A stretch of DNA of 64,000 nt from positions 186,001 through 250,000 of the forward strand of contig NZ_JAIXUB010000013.1 of assembly GCF_027484205.1 (NCBI RefSeq), given 5' to 3'. The DNA comes from Flavobacterium sp. (GTDB lineage: Bacteria; Bacteroidota; Bacteroidia; Flavobacteriales; Flavobacteriaceae). Numbering within the stretch: position 1 is the first letter of the stretch; every line of letters begins with the position of its first letter. Under the pieces are notes generated by a model. That model had not been told where the DNA came from, did no database searches, and was given only the letters and a program-made list of their open reading frames with translations. Of the stretch, positions 8,407-17,954 are shown piece by piece. A program made the position numbers and the translations under genes.

Positions 8407-10983
8407 TTAAGCCGAATTCCTACTAGCATTTGTATTTCCAAACAAGGAACGCATTACTAATTTTTCATATACTTCTAAAAGTTTAGCATCACTTCTACCC
8501 TTTTTGATTTCGTTAATTTTCATCAAAGCATATTGCTGAATCGTTAACAATGGTAACACAATATCTTCACGCATTTTAATTGAAGCTTTTCCGTCAGGAT
8601 AATTTTCCATGAGTTCTTTGTGTCCTGCAATTTTTAGTAATAAACGTTTGGTTTCTTGAAACTCATCAAAAATTATTTGCCAAAAATCACCAAAATCAGC
8701 ATCGTTTTTCATGTATTGCGTTAATGGGAAGAATGATTTTGCCAATGACATCATACTGTTTTCTAATAACGTTCTGAAAAATAAAGACGTATCAAACAGC
8801 GATTGTACTTTTTCCCATTGATTAGTGGTTTCAAAATGTTTTAAAGCGGAACCAACTCCAAAAAAACCTGGAACATTTTGCTTCATCTGACTCCACGAAC
8901 CTACAAAAGGAATTGCGCGCAAATCAGCAAAATCTAGACTATCGCTTGCATTTCTTTTTGATGGACGACTTCCAATATTGGTCTTAGAATAATAATTCAA
9001 TGTACTCATTTGCTCCAAATAAGGAATGAACTTTGGATGATTTTTAAAACTTAAATATTTTTGGTATCCAATTTCAGAAAGTTCATCAATGATTTCTTTA
9101 TCAGAATTCGACAAGTTAATTTCATCTTTTTTATAAACTTGATTAGAAACTCCTGCACTTAAAAGATTTTCTAAATTATAACGACACGATTCTGTTGTTC
9201 CAAAATTTGAACTAATCGTTTGACCTTGAACTGTCAACTGAATTTCTTGATTCTCAATTTCTGAACCTAACGACGCATAAAATTTATGTGTTTTTCCACC
9301 ACCACGAGCTGGCGGACCACCACGACCATCAAAGAAGATTACTTTTATTCCGTATTTTCTAGAAATCGTTGTTATGGTTTGTTTGGCTTTGTAAATTCCC
9401 CAATTTGCCATCAAGTAACCGCCGTCTTTGGTTCCGTCAGAAAAACCTAACATAACGGTTTGCTTGTTACCTCGATTTTTTAAATGTGCTGCATACTCTT
9501 TATTAGTGTACAATTGCTCCATAATTTTGTCAGCATCTTTCAAATCATCAATCGATTCAAATAACGGAACAATATCTACCGATGGTTTTTCCCAATTGCA
9601 TAATTTGAATAAAGCAAAGGTTTCCAAAACATTCAACGCACTTTCATTGTTAGAAATGATGTAACGGTTCGCTCCTAGTTCACCATTATTTTCTTGTATT
9701 TTCTTAATAGCAAAAATAGAATCAAGAGTTTGCTTTGTAATTTCATCAACAAACAAATCTGAAGAAATGCTTCCTGAGATAGTCGTTAGCAATTCCATTC
9801 TTTTTTCAGTTGAATACGAAAAGTAATTCTTAAAATCATCGTTGCCCATTCCGAAGGAATCAAAAATGGTTTTAATTACTTTATTGTGAATTTTACTATT
9901 CTGACGAATGTCTAAAGAAGCAAAGTGAAATCCGAATAAATTGACTTTATTTATCAAATCGTTAATCTCATCTAAATACAGTGATTGATGTTTTTCTATA
10001 CAAAGTAACTTGATTTCATTTAGTTTATCTTTTAGTTCTGATAAAGTTATGTATATAGTTCCAGTTGAATAAAATACAGAACGATATAATTTATTTTCAA
10101 CATCAGAAATTATGATATCAATTCCTGAAAAAGTCAATTTTCTTTTCAACTTTCTTATATCAGAATAATAACATTTTAAAACAGATGTTCGCAATCTATC
10201 TGCAACTTTCAACGTGATTTCTGTAGTTACAAATGGATTTCCGTCTCTATCGCCACCAGGCCAAAATCCCAAATTTATTATGGAATTAGAAATCGGTTTA
10301 TCCTTAAAAATATTCTTCTGAATGAATTGCACCATTTCACCAGTTGTTTGATAAAAAACATTCTCAAGATACCAAATCAAACTCACGGCTTCATCAAAAG
10401 GTGTTGGCTTTTCTTTTTTAATGAAAGGTGTTTTTCCTAATTGCGCCAAAAGTTGTTTTATTTTACTCAAATCATTTTCGCGAATGGCATCGGTTAAATC
10501 GGTGATTATTCCTAGAACAGAACCAGGATAAAATTGTGTTGGATGTGCTGTTAAAACTGTACGAATATTGAAATCTTCTAAAAAAGATAACAATTCCTGT
10601 TTAAGTTCTTTAGTATCAGCACGTTCTTTTACATCACGAAGTGAACCTTTTCCTTCCATGTTGTTTACCATAGGAAAAGCAGCATCTTCAATAGCATCAA
10701 AAAGTACAATTTGGCGTTCTACATATTGAATGAAGCGAAACATCAAACTGATCTTTTCTTCTTCAGAAACATTGTCTAAATACTTCTGCGAAAATGAATT
10801 TACAATTTCAATTGGAGATAAATTATTTTTGAATCCGTTATCACAAACTTCACTAAAAAGCGGCAATAAAACTCCAGTATTATCAATAGCATCAAAGGGT
10901 AAAGTTATAAATACACTATTGTAAATGTGGTATTTAGATAATACGTTTTGATTGAAACGCTCTATTTTTGGTAAGGTATACAT
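8407..10983 (-). CDS. ppc: Phosphoenolpyruvate carboxylase
   Basis: An anaplerotic enzyme making oxaloacetate from PEP and bicarbonate. The blocks appear in order: VLTAHPTQF with the catalytic histidine, GFWPGGDRDGNPFVT, VMLGFSDGTKDGGYL, FFDGRGGPPARGGGKTH, and a C-terminus rich in Asn (TNASRNSA) where the allosteric site lies in other PEPCs. I take the ATG at 10983 (MYTLPKIERFNQN), giving 858 residues; the upstream ATG at 11010 would overlap the end of the preceding gene by 20 bases and adds nine residues with no conservation signal. This is the shorter Bacteroidota form. It follows the phosphodiester glycosidase gene by 7 bases. Confidence 0.95.
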   Translation of the reverse strand: MYTLPKIERFNQNVLSKYHIYNSVFITLPFDAIDNTGVLLPLFSEVCDNGFKNNLSPIEIVNSFSQKYLDNVSEEEKISLMFRFIQYVERQIVLFDAIEDAAFPMVNNMEGKGSLRDVKERADTKELKQELLSFLEDFNIRTVLTAHPTQFYPGSVLGIITDLTDAIRENDLSKIKQLLAQLGKTPFIKKEKPTPFDEAVSLIWYLENVFYQTTGEMVQFIQKNIFKDKPISNSIINLGFWPGGDRDGNPFVTTEITLKVADRLRTSVLKCYYSDIRKLKRKLTFSGIDIIISDVENKLYRSVFYSTGTIYITLSELKDKLNEIKLLCIEKHQSLYLDEINDLINKVNLFGFHFASLDIRQNSKIHNKVIKTIFDSFGMGNDDFKNYFSYSTEKRMELLTTISGSISSDLFVDEITKQTLDSIFAIKKIQENNGELGANRYIISNNESALNVLETFALFKLCNWEKPSVDIVPLFESIDDLKDADKIMEQLYTNKEYAAHLKNRGNKQTVMLGFSDGTKDGGYLMANWGIYKAKQTITTISRKYGIKVIFFDGRGGPPARGGGKTHKFYASLGSEIENQEIQLTVQGQTISSNFGTTESCRYNLENLLSAGVSNQVYKKDEINLSNSDKEIIDELSEIGYQKYLSFKNHPKFIPYLEQMSTLNYYSKTNIGSRPSKRNASDSLDFADLRAIPFVGSWSQMKQNVPGFFGVGSALKHFETTNQWEKVQSLFDTSLFFRTLLENSMMSLAKSFFPLTQYMKNDADFGDFWQIIFDEFQETKRLLLKIAGHKELMENYPDGKASIKMREDIVLPLLTIQQYALMKINEIKKGRSDAKLLEVYEKLVMRSLFGNTNASRNSA

Positions 10984-10990
10984 AGTAATT

Positions 10991-11707
10991 TTAATTTTTA
11001 GTAACTGCAATTATAACTCCAAAATTTCCATCTATTTGTTCCCAATTTTCTTTTGGGCAATAGGTTCTGGATACAAATCCATCTAAATATAAAGCATTTT
11101 TGCATCCTTTGCTTTTGAAAAAATCAGCAAATTCATAAAAGTTTATCTCTTTTTTTGACATAGCGAAAAGCACTTCATTATTAGGCAATATTCCTACTCC
11201 ATTTCTTATGTTTAAATTTGTAGATTTTTTATTAAAAGCGTTATGAATTTGACCATCAATAACCAACATTGGTCCAGATTGTGTTGCAAATTTTATGCTT
11301 TTATCATTATGAAAATCTTCAGTTTTACAAACAAATGCCTTATTAGAATTGGTCAAATAAAAAACTCCGTTAGGTTTCATGTAAAAATTTCCTTTTGCAT
11401 TTGATGTATCAATTGGTGTTTTTTCAATTCCGTTTTCAATAAATAAACCTTGTGGAGATTGATCTTTCTTATACATTCCACCATTTGTGGCAAAAATCAA
11501 TTGATTATTATTTTTTGACAACCAGTTTCTTAGTTTATCAATGCTTCCGAAAATTTCATGATCATTATTTTTCCAATAAAATGAAAGTTTTGATTTAGAA
11601 GTATTAACAGAATAAGTAACAAAATCATTATCAGATTTAGTCGAAAATTGAAAGAATAGCGAAACACTTATTACAAAGAATAAAACAATCAAAAACTTAT
11701 TTTTCAT
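10991..11707 (-). CDS. Phosphodiester glycosidase (NAGPA/DUF2233) family exported protein
   Basis: A 238-residue protein with an N-terminal hydrophobic segment (FLIVLFFVISVSLFFQF) that is a signal peptide or anchor. The NAGPA domain follows, with FATNGGMY, QSPQGLFIENG, ATQSGPMLVIDG, RNGVGI and ALYLDGFVSRTY. The family includes the human uncovering enzyme and cuts sugar phosphodiesters; bacterial members probably act on exopolysaccharide or teichoic-type polymers in the periplasm. No metabolic link with ppc is obvious. Strong family match, substrate unknown. Confidence 0.87.
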   Translation of the reverse strand: MKNKFLIVLFFVISVSLFFQFSTKSDNDFVTYSVNTSKSKLSFYWKNNDHEIFGSIDKLRNWLSKNNNQLIFATNGGMYKKDQSPQGLFIENGIEKTPIDTSNAKGNFYMKPNGVFYLTNSNKAFVCKTEDFHNDKSIKFATQSGPMLVIDGQIHNAFNKKSTNLNIRNGVGILPNNEVLFAMSKKEINFYEFADFFKSKGCKNALYLDGFVSRTYCPKENWEQIDGNFGVIIAVTKN

Positions 11708-11738
11708 TTTAATAATTTGAATCTAAATATACAAAAAA

Positions 11739-11763
11739 AACCTCAAGCAAAAAACTTGAGGTT
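11739..11763 (-). terminator. Terminator after the Lrp-family gene
   Basis: AACCTCAAG and CTTGAGGTT form a 9-bp stem with an A-rich loop, and an A run at 11732-11738 gives the U tract on the minus strand. It separates the Lrp-family gene from the glycosidase gene. Confidence 0.88.
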
Positions 11764-11788
11764 TGTATAAATGATTTTCATTAGAAAA

Positions 11789-12268
11789 TTAAATGTCTTT
11801 GAAAATAGTGTGCATCAAACGTTTTTTGTCGTTGATACTTTCCTCAAGTGAAATCATTGTTTCCGTTCTGTAAACACCTTCGATGTCATCAATCATGAAA
11901 ATAACGTCTTTAGCGTGTTTTGTATCTTTAGCTCTAATTTTACAGAAAATGTTGAACTTTCCTGTTGTTACATGAGCAACCGTTACGAATGGAATTTCGT
12001 TAATTCTCTCTAAAACAAATTTAGTTTGAGAGGTATTGTTTAAGAAAACACCAACATAAGCAATAAATGAATATCCTAATTTTTCATAGTCTAAAGTCAA
12101 TGATGAACCCATAATGATTCCTGCATCTTCCATTTTCTTTACTCTTACGTGTACTGTTCCTGCAGAAATTAATAATTTTTTTGCGATATCTGTAAATGGA
12201 ACTCTTGTGTTGTCAATCAACATATCAAGGATTTGGTGATCTACTTCATCTAAACGAAACTTACTCAT
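11789..12268 (-). CDS. Lrp/AsnC family transcriptional regulator
   Basis: A 159-residue regulator. The N-terminal winged helix-turn-helix spans about residues 6-60 (DEVDHQILDMLIDNTRVPF, ISAGTVHVRVKKMEDAGII). The RAM effector domain follows at about 65-145 (YVGVFLN, VTVAHVTTGKFNIFCKIRA). Such proteins bind DNA as octamers or dimers and sense amino acids. It is flanked by its own terminator and a 78-base upstream gap, so it is monocistronic. Its target is not evident; the neighbouring M14 peptidase is only a weak hint. Confidence 0.93.
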   Translation of the reverse strand: MSKFRLDEVDHQILDMLIDNTRVPFTDIAKKLLISAGTVHVRVKKMEDAGIIMGSSLTLDYEKLGYSFIAYVGVFLNNTSQTKFVLERINEIPFVTVAHVTTGKFNIFCKIRAKDTKHAKDVIFMIDDIEGVYRTETMISLEESINDKKRLMHTIFKDI

Positions 12269-12346
12269 AATTACTAACTTTAATTTATTGTTTTGTTTTA
12301 CAATACAAATTAATACATTTTATTTAGTAAAAAACAAAAAATAATA

Positions 12347-13486
12347 TTATTTTTTTAATCCATTAACAAATTTAATGTCATTTCCTAAATAAAAATTAGC
12401 TTTTTGATTTAATTTCGGAATATTCTGTTCGTCATCTGTGTAGCGCATTTTGTGTGCATTATACAAATAATGTCCAAACTTTCCTTTCAATTCTCCAATC
12501 TCAACTATGTAAGCATTCAATTGGATTTTTCCATCAATAAGTTCTTCTTTGTATTGTGCAGCAAAATTCGTGATAATTTCTTTACCATCATAATTTATTT
12601 TGATGTTTTTATAAAGAAAATCATAAAAAACGATATTATTTTGAGGAATTGACAAATATTTTGCAATATCATTATTAACTATATCGTTTTCGTAAATATA
12701 CTTTAATCCTGATATTAAGGATATAAAAATCATTTTTCGAGTATATTCTCTATAATAATCGTCTTGATAATGTCCTGCTTCAAATAAAATTGTGGGAACA
12801 TTTAGTGACGTAAACCTATCACCTATACAATTGATATTGAATCCGTCATCAAAACGTCCAACTTGATTGGGAATATGTTTTTGAAGTTCGTCATTCATTG
12901 CAACAATAACATTCATTGCTTTAGTACGAACATCATTTACATCTCGGGTTTCATTAAAAGCTGGCGCTAAAAAAGAAACTGTTGCAACATTTCCTTCATT
13001 ACCTGCTCCAAAAATGGTTCTTTGATCGTGAAGATTGTAACAAAAATCAGGTTTGAAATGTTCAAATGTTTTACGAAGTAATTGACTTTCAGGCTGCGAT
13101 AAATCGACAGAATCTCGATTCAAATCTACTTTATTAGCATTTTCACGAGTGTATAATTCAGCGCCATCAGGATTTACCATTGGAAGAAAACAAAAAGTAA
13201 ATTCTTGAAGTAACTTCGTTCCTATTGCTTCTTGTGAATGAATTAAGTTGAAAAAATCAAACAATGCTTTAGTTGTAGTACTTTCATTTCCATGCATTTG
13301 CGACCACATGAAAACTCTGATTTTCCCAGTTCCTATTTCGTATTTATAGATTGGTTTTCCTAAAACTGAAGCTCCAATAACTTCTGTTTGAAGCTTTGAT
13401 AAAAGTGGTTCAATATCTGTTAAAGTGATGTATCTCCCAAAAAGGGAATTGGCTTTGTATTGTTTATGTAATTCAATGTAATCCAT
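12347..13486 (-). CDS. M14 family zinc carboxypeptidase
   Basis: A 379-residue peptidase. The zinc site reads MHGNES (HxxE) with the third ligand in CYNLHDQR. The substrate-binding arginine is in KVDLNRDSVDL and the catalytic glutamate in TILFEAGHYQD. No signal peptide is visible, so it is probably cytoplasmic. Bacteroidota M14 proteins of this size may trim peptides or cell-wall fragments. The C-terminal 110 residues after the catalytic domain look like an added domain with beta structure. The ATG at 13486 starts MDYIELHKQYK. Confidence 0.9.
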   Translation of the reverse strand: MDYIELHKQYKANSLFGRYITLTDIEPLLSKLQTEVIGASVLGKPIYKYEIGTGKIRVFMWSQMHGNESTTTKALFDFFNLIHSQEAIGTKLLQEFTFCFLPMVNPDGAELYTRENANKVDLNRDSVDLSQPESQLLRKTFEHFKPDFCYNLHDQRTIFGAGNEGNVATVSFLAPAFNETRDVNDVRTKAMNVIVAMNDELQKHIPNQVGRFDDGFNINCIGDRFTSLNVPTILFEAGHYQDDYYREYTRKMIFISLISGLKYIYENDIVNNDIAKYLSIPQNNIVFYDFLYKNIKINYDGKEIITNFAAQYKEELIDGKIQLNAYIVEIGELKGKFGHYLYNAHKMRYTDDEQNIPKLNQKANFYLGNDIKFVNGLKK

Positions 13487-13536
13487 AAAATAAATTTACT
13501 ACAAATGTAATCAACTTGAATTATTTGCCTACAAAA

Positions 13537-13567
13537 AAAACCTCCAATAATAACTATTGAAGGTTTT
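13537..13567 (-). terminator. Terminator after the lipoprotein gene
   Basis: AAAACCTCCAATA pairs with TATTGAAGGTTTT with one mismatch and a 5-base loop. An A run to the left supplies the U tract for minus-strand transcription from 13596. Confidence 0.82.
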
Positions 13568-13595
13568 AAAACAAAACTTAACCAAAAAAATTAAT

Positions 13596-14591
13596 CTATT
13601 TTCTTAAAAGATAAACACTACTAATTCCTGCTTCCATTCGTGATGCACTAGGGTTTGCATCTGCTGTAGCTGTAGGTAAAGCAAATGTTAGTAATTTTCC
13701 ACCTCCATTTAAACGTTCTGCTACATATATATTTTCTGTTTTATAATCGTAAGTAACATCTACAGGATTTCCTAATGAAGAATTTGGACCATAAACTCTA
13801 ACTTGACTTGACACTGGAATTGTTCCTAAATTTGCGGTTGCACTTAACACTGATGTAAAGTTGTTTATCACAATTAAACCACCATCTGAATCTGATGTCG
13901 CTGCTCCAACATCTGTTAAAATCATTCTATTATCTTTAGCAGAAAAGAAAATTCCGTGTGTTCTCACTAAACCTTCAACTGTAAATCTTTTTGTTGGAGT
14001 TATTGGTCCATTAGCATTTGAAAAGAAATTTTCAAAAACAACGATATCACCTGTTAAATCTGCTGTTGCATAAAGTGTGTTTCCATTTAAAAAGATTCCC
14101 CAATTTTTAAAATTAACTGTGTAATCGTTTAATAAAGTAAATCCAGTTGCTGTTTTTTGATAAACTAATAATTTGTTAGTGTTTGAGTTAGCTGCATTTT
14201 GATCTTGTGTTACAACCACTTTATCACCTGAAACAGCAACTTCTCTTGGGTTATTAAAGTTTGAAGTACTTGCATAACTCAAAGACAATGAAGTTGAAGC
14301 ATTCATCATAGCTTCTTCAATATTCCCATAGGCTTCTAATACATTATTTGTACGTGAAGCTAATATAATTTCATCTGATTCATTATCATAAAAAACACCA
14401 TCAGTATCCATTGAAGGAATTGTAAAACTCATTACAGAAGGAGTTGTTAATGATAAATCACTAATTGTAACTTTTCCTGAAGTGTTACTCGATGTAAAAA
14501 GTTTAAAGTCACTTTTTCCTTTTGAGTCATCATCTGAACATGAAAAAAATGATACTGATACGAGTGCGGCAATTAAAAAATTTGTTTTCAT
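13596..14591 (-). CDS. Lipoprotein with beta-propeller-like repeats
   Basis: A 331-residue protein. The signal peptide ends at SFFSCSDDDSKG: a lipobox with cysteine followed by Ser-Asp-Asp-Asp, a pattern that in Bacteroidota directs lipoproteins to the cell surface. The mature part has repeated units of about 45-50 residues with the pattern NPREVAVSGDKVVV, GIFLNGNTLYATAD, GIFFSAKDNRMILTD and NPVDVTYDYKTENIYVAER. This looks like an NHL- or lactonase-type propeller. No catalytic residues could be assigned. It is probably a surface-exposed binding or scaffold protein. Confidence 0.72.
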   Translation of the reverse strand: MKTNFLIAALVSVSFFSCSDDDSKGKSDFKLFTSSNTSGKVTISDLSLTTPSVMSFTIPSMDTDGVFYDNESDEIILASRTNNVLEAYGNIEEAMMNASTSLSLSYASTSNFNNPREVAVSGDKVVVTQDQNAANSNTNKLLVYQKTATGFTLLNDYTVNFKNWGIFLNGNTLYATADLTGDIVVFENFFSNANGPITPTKRFTVEGLVRTHGIFFSAKDNRMILTDVGAATSDSDGGLIVINNFTSVLSATANLGTIPVSSQVRVYGPNSSLGNPVDVTYDYKTENIYVAERLNGGGKLLTFALPTATADANPSASRMEAGISSVYLLRK

Positions 14592-14669
14592 AAATACTTG
14601 TTTTTTTTTGTTATTTACAGGTATTTACGAGAAGAGAATATTTATGGTTTTAAAAGTTTGAAAAAAAAA

Positions 14670-15218
14670 TTAAATAAATTGTCTTTCTGGAAATTTTCCT
14701 TGAACACCTTTATAAAATTCAAAATAAATTTTCATATCTTCATCTAAATTTCCTGATGGATATATAGGTGATCCAATTTTCACTTCTTTTTTACTATAAT
14801 CAAAAGCAACAGGAATGATAGGCACTTTAGCTTTTAACGCTATGTAATAGAAACCTGTTTTAAGTTCTGTTACTTTTTTTCTAGTACCTTCTGGAGCAAT
14901 GCCTAAACGAAAAACTTCACGACTATTATAAATATCAACAATAGAATCGACTAAATTTTTTCCGCCACTTCTATCTAATGCAGCACCACCAATGGAACGA
15001 AAATAATATCCAAAAGGAAAAACGAATAATTCTTTTTTACCAACAAAATTCATTTCTTGATTTGCTATTCCTCTCACAAACAAGCCAATAAAAAAATCAA
15101 AATTACACGTATGAGGCATTACGGCAATAACTGATTTTTTGATGTTTTCATCAAAACTTCCTGATATTTTCCATCCCATTAATTTGAGAAAAATAAATTC
15201 GTAAAGTCGTTTCTTCAT
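14670..15218 (-). CDS. PlsC-like lysophospholipid acyltransferase
   Basis: A 182-residue protein with the HX4D motif (HTCNFDF), GGAALDRSGGKNLV, the APEGTRK block that equals the usual FPEGTR, and a VPIIPVAFD block. These are blocks I to IV of the glycerolphosphate acyltransferase superfamily. It is shorter than the usual 240-residue PlsC and lacks a strong N-terminal membrane anchor. It may acylate a lysophospholipid or another lipid at the membrane face. A spermidine synthase-like gene is divergent to it, with a candidate promoter between. Confidence 0.88.
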   Translation of the reverse strand: MKKRLYEFIFLKLMGWKISGSFDENIKKSVIAVMPHTCNFDFFIGLFVRGIANQEMNFVGKKELFVFPFGYYFRSIGGAALDRSGGKNLVDSIVDIYNSREVFRLGIAPEGTRKKVTELKTGFYYIALKAKVPIIPVAFDYSKKEVKIGSPIYPSGNLDEDMKIYFEFYKGVQGKFPERQFI

Positions 15219-15227
15219 TTGAAATAT

Positions 15228-15261
15228 TTTGCGTAAATTTATGATTATTCTGTTACATTTG
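15228..15261 (+). promoter_or_regulatory. Candidate promoter for the spermidine synthase-like gene
   Basis: TTTG at 15228-15231 and TACATTTG at 15254-15261 are 22 bases apart. The ATG at 15276 is 14 bases downstream of the -7 box. Confidence 0.55.
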
Positions 15262-15275
15262 AGAAAATAAATATT

Positions 15276-15938
15276 ATGCTTGCCAAAATCTTCAGTTACT
15301 TTCTTCCTATTAATATTTACAAGAAAAATTCTAGTATCAGCAAAACACTAGAAGTTACCTGGAACAATGGTGAGTTAGTTTTAGACTCTAAAAACACTAA
15401 TTATTCTTATGGAAGTTTACAGCGAATCTTAAAAAAAGGACTGAAATACATTGGATATGAAAGAATTAAAAAATTTGATAATATCCTTATTCTTGGAGTT
15501 GCTGGTGGAAGTGTGATTAAAACTTTAGTAAACGAAGTCAAATTTAAAGGTCAAATTACTGGTGTTGAAATTGACAAAGAAATTGTTGAAATTGCAAATA
15601 AATATTTCAAATTAAACGAAATTTCAAACCTAGAATTAATTGTTGATGATGCGTTTGAATTTGTTTTAAAAACTAAAAATAAATATGATTTAATCATCAT
15701 CGACATTTTTCAAGATACTAAAATGCCTAATTTTCTTTTTGAAGATTTTTTTATCAATAGAATCAATTTTTTACTTAATGTAGAAGGATTTATTCTTTTT
15801 AACACCATGGTTATCAATGAAAAAGATAGAATACGAAATATAGATTATAAAAAGAAATTTGATGGAAATTACTCTATTCGGATGTATCCAAAAGTTGAAG
15901 TTCATAACGAACTTTTTACCATCAAAAAACTAAGATAA
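15276..15938 (+). CDS. Spermidine synthase-like methyltransferase-fold protein
   Basis: A 220-residue Rossmann protein of the polyamine aminopropyltransferase superfamily. It shows YGSLQRILKKGLKYIG, the nucleotide-binding loop ILGVAGGSVIKTLV, the acidic GVEIDKEIVEIANKYF, DDAFEFV and YDLIIIDIF. It is shorter than SpeE (about 280 residues) and lacks the N-terminal beta domain and the clear putrescine-binding residues, so the activity may not be spermidine synthesis. The stop codon abuts the stop codon of the convergent kdsB, with no terminator between. Confidence 0.75.
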   Translation: MLAKIFSYFLPINIYKKNSSISKTLEVTWNNGELVLDSKNTNYSYGSLQRILKKGLKYIGYERIKKFDNILILGVAGGSVIKTLVNEVKFKGQITGVEIDKEIVEIANKYFKLNEISNLELIVDDAFEFVLKTKNKYDLIIIDIFQDTKMPNFLFEDFFINRINFLLNVEGFILFNTMVINEKDRIRNIDYKKKFDGNYSIRMYPKVEVHNELFTIKKLR

Positions 15939-16664
15939 CTAGAGCATCTTTCTAGCTTTTTCCAAATCTTCAGGTGTGTCAATTCCGATGCCAACGTGAG
16001 TAGTTTCCACCATTTTGATTCGTTTTCCAAATTCTAAATAGCGTAATTGTTCTAATTTTTCGGAAGCTTCTAACGATTTCATTGGAAGTGAGTAGAAATC
16101 TAAAAGTGCTTGTTTGCGAAACGCATAAATTCCGATATGTTGAAAATAACGAACGCCTACTTTAACTTCTCTTGGATAAGGAATTACCGAACGTGAAAAG
16201 TACAATGCAAAGCCGTTTTGATCAACAACAACTTTCACATTATTTGGATTATTTATGTCATCTTCATTGGATATTTCACGCATTAACGAAGCTAAATCTA
16301 CTTTTTTATCAGCATCATTTTTAAAGACTTCGATAACTTTTTCTAATGGTTCTTTGTTGATAAAAGGTTCGTCGCCTTGAACATTTACAACAATATCAAC
16401 ATCTAAGTTCGCAACTGCTTCGGCAATTCTATCGCTTCCACTTTCGTGTTCTTTTATAGACATGATGGCTTTTCCGCCGTTGGAAACTATTTCGTCAAAA
16501 ATTAAATTGGAATCCGTAACTACAAAAACATCGTCAAAAAGATTGGTTTCTTTTGCAGCTTCATACGTTCTAAGGATTACAGTTTTTCCTCCTAAATCTT
16601 GCATTAATTTAGCAGGAAAACGTGTTGAAGCATAACGAGCTGGAATTACGGCGATGACTTTCAT
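15939..16664 (-). CDS. kdsB: 3-deoxy-manno-octulosonate cytidylyltransferase
   Basis: A 241-residue enzyme that activates Kdo as CMP-Kdo for lipopolysaccharide inner-core synthesis. The N-terminal nucleotide motif is [16 protein letters not shown]. Other blocks are [26 protein letters not shown], the PYPRE segment and HIGIYAFRK, and the C-terminal [12 protein letters not shown]. Length is standard. Its stop codon (TAG on the minus strand) touches the stop of the plus-strand gene. It is preceded by DUF4126 with a 33-base gap occupied by a short repeat. Confidence 0.96.
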   Translation of the reverse strand: MKVIAVIPARYASTRFPAKLMQDLGGKTVILRTYEAAKETNLFDDVFVVTDSNLIFDEIVSNGGKAIMSIKEHESGSDRIAEAVANLDVDIVVNVQGDEPFINKEPLEKVIEVFKNDADKKVDLASLMREISNEDDINNPNNVKVVVDQNGFALYFSRSVIPYPREVKVGVRYFQHIGIYAFRKQALLDFYSLPMKSLEASEKLEQLRYLEFGKRIKMVETTHVGIGIDTPEDLEKARKML

Positions 16665-16672
16665 ATTAATTT

Positions 16673-16697
16673 GCCGCTAAGACGCAAAGGCGCAAAG
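16673..16697. repeat. Dispersed 25-bp GCAAAG-type repeat
   Basis: Three 8-9 base units ending in TAAG or AAAG (CCGCTAAG, ACGCAAAG, GCGCAAAG) fill most of the gap between DUF4126 and kdsB. The same 25-base pattern forms both arms of the inverted repeat at 45333-45417 and resembles 22455-22494. Confidence 0.65.
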
Positions 16698-17255
16698 CTA
16701 TTTTTTAAGTTTTTTAAATATCCAATAAATTATTCCAAAGATAATAACTACGAGGATAATTGCAAGTATTGGAAGGAAAATTGCGAGTGAACTTAGCGTG
16801 ATTGCAGTTCCAGTTTCGGCAGTGGAAACCACTGGATTTCCTAAACCTGCTGTTTTTACTGATGATGCTAATCGCGTTGTGGTTGTTAATCCTTGAAATG
16901 CAGTTGCCGAACCACTTCCTGCAATAATAGCTAAAATTGTGGTCATTGTTGGCGAAATATCGACCATAGTGGAAGCCATGACTATAAATCCGGCAATGGC
17001 TGCTAATGGCGTTGCAATAGTATCCAATAAATTATCAATAAACGGAATGTAATAGCCAAATATTTCAAAAATCATGGCTACACCAAAGCTTATTAATGCT
17101 GGCAAACCACCAATCCAAGCCCAACTTTCATTCAGCGGAATTACATTAAAATAAGACGCCAAACTCAATGCGAAAACAGGTAAGAATACTCTAAATCCTG
17201 AGGCAGAAGCTAATCCGATTCCGAGGCAAATTGATAAAATAGTTTCTAAATTCAT
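16698..17255 (-). CDS. DUF4126 family membrane protein
   Basis: A 185-residue hydrophobic protein with about five membrane segments. It shows LGIGLASASGFRVFLPVFAL at the N-terminus, NLLDTIATPLAAIAGFIVMA, the middle segment GSGSATAFQGLTTTTRLASS, and GNPVVSTAETG, the pattern of DUF4126 (PF13548). Function is unknown; the small-residue-rich helices suggest a channel or carrier. It lies upstream of kdsB on the same strand. Confidence 0.87.
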   Translation of the reverse strand: MNLETILSICLGIGLASASGFRVFLPVFALSLASYFNVIPLNESWAWIGGLPALISFGVAMIFEIFGYYIPFIDNLLDTIATPLAAIAGFIVMASTMVDISPTMTTILAIIAGSGSATAFQGLTTTTRLASSVKTAGLGNPVVSTAETGTAITLSSLAIFLPILAIILVVIIFGIIYWIFKKLKK

Positions 17256-17354
17256 TTGTTATTTTTTCCTAATGTTTTCAAAAGTTGTGCCGTTTTGAAA
17301 GTAACTAAATATTAAGTCTGTAGGTTATTTGTTTTAGCTAATGTATAAAAAAAA

Positions 17355-17379
17355 CCGCAAAGTCAGAAGACATTTGCGG
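17355..17379 (-). terminator. Terminator after the NTF2-like gene
   Basis: CCGCAAA pairs with TTTGCGG around an 11-base loop. The A run at 17347-17354 provides the U tract for minus-strand transcription. Confidence 0.82.
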
Positions 17380-17409
17380 AGCTTTAAAAATAAGTTAGGG
17401 CAAAAAGTT

Positions 17410-17841
17410 TTATTCATTTGCAAAACTTCCACCACTCATGGCTTTCATAAAAGCTTGAGGATTCCAATATTCTCTGTAGTTTACGATAAGTTCATCTTTA
17501 AAAGTTACAAATGTAGCATAACTCATTTCATATGGATTTCCGTTTCCAATTACAACGCCTGATGCGCTCCACTCAGCAATGGCAACGTTTTCATCATCAG
17601 TTCCAATAATTTTTAATGTTGGTATTGACTTCACATCAATAAAACTCGGATAGTCTTTTAAATAAGCATAAAGCGATTCTCGTCCTTCAAATCGTGCTTG
17701 TGTACCTTCTGGAGCAAAAGGGAATTCAGCAACGACATCTTCGGCACAAAGATCTGACCATGCTTTCATGTCTTTTGATAAAAATGTATCTAAACTGTTA
17801 CGAAGTAATTGCGTTGCTGGTGTGTGTTTTAAATTTTCCAT
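17410..17841 (-). CDS. NTF2-like (SnoaL/ketosteroid isomerase-type) protein
   Basis: A 143-residue cone-shaped-fold protein. It has FLSKDMKAWSDLCAEDVVAEFPFAP near the start, FEGRESLYAYL in the middle and VNYREYWNPQAF at the end, all usual in SnoaL-like proteins. Members are isomerases, hydrolases or ligand binders; the acidic AEDVVAEF block is compatible with a catalytic acid, but activity cannot be assigned. A Crp/Fnr-type regulator gene lies immediately upstream but has its own terminator between, so the two are separate units. Confidence 0.85.
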   Translation of the reverse strand: MENLKHTPATQLLRNSLDTFLSKDMKAWSDLCAEDVVAEFPFAPEGTQARFEGRESLYAYLKDYPSFIDVKSIPTLKIIGTDDENVAIAEWSASGVVIGNGNPYEMSYATFVTFKDELIVNYREYWNPQAFMKAMSGGSFANE

Positions 17842-17910
17842 TTTTTTATAATTTTATTATGCAAATTTGCTTCAAGAACTAACCAAAATTCGATGACAAA
17901 TGATAAAAAA

Positions 17911-17934
17911 AACCGTTGACATTTATCAACGGTT
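17911..17934 (-). terminator. Terminator after the Crp/Fnr regulator
   Basis: AACCGTTGA and TCAACGGTT form a 9-bp stem with a 6-base loop, with an A run on the left that gives the U tract in minus-strand RNA. Confidence 0.88.
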
Positions 17935-17954
17935 TATATTAGTTTAAAAAATTA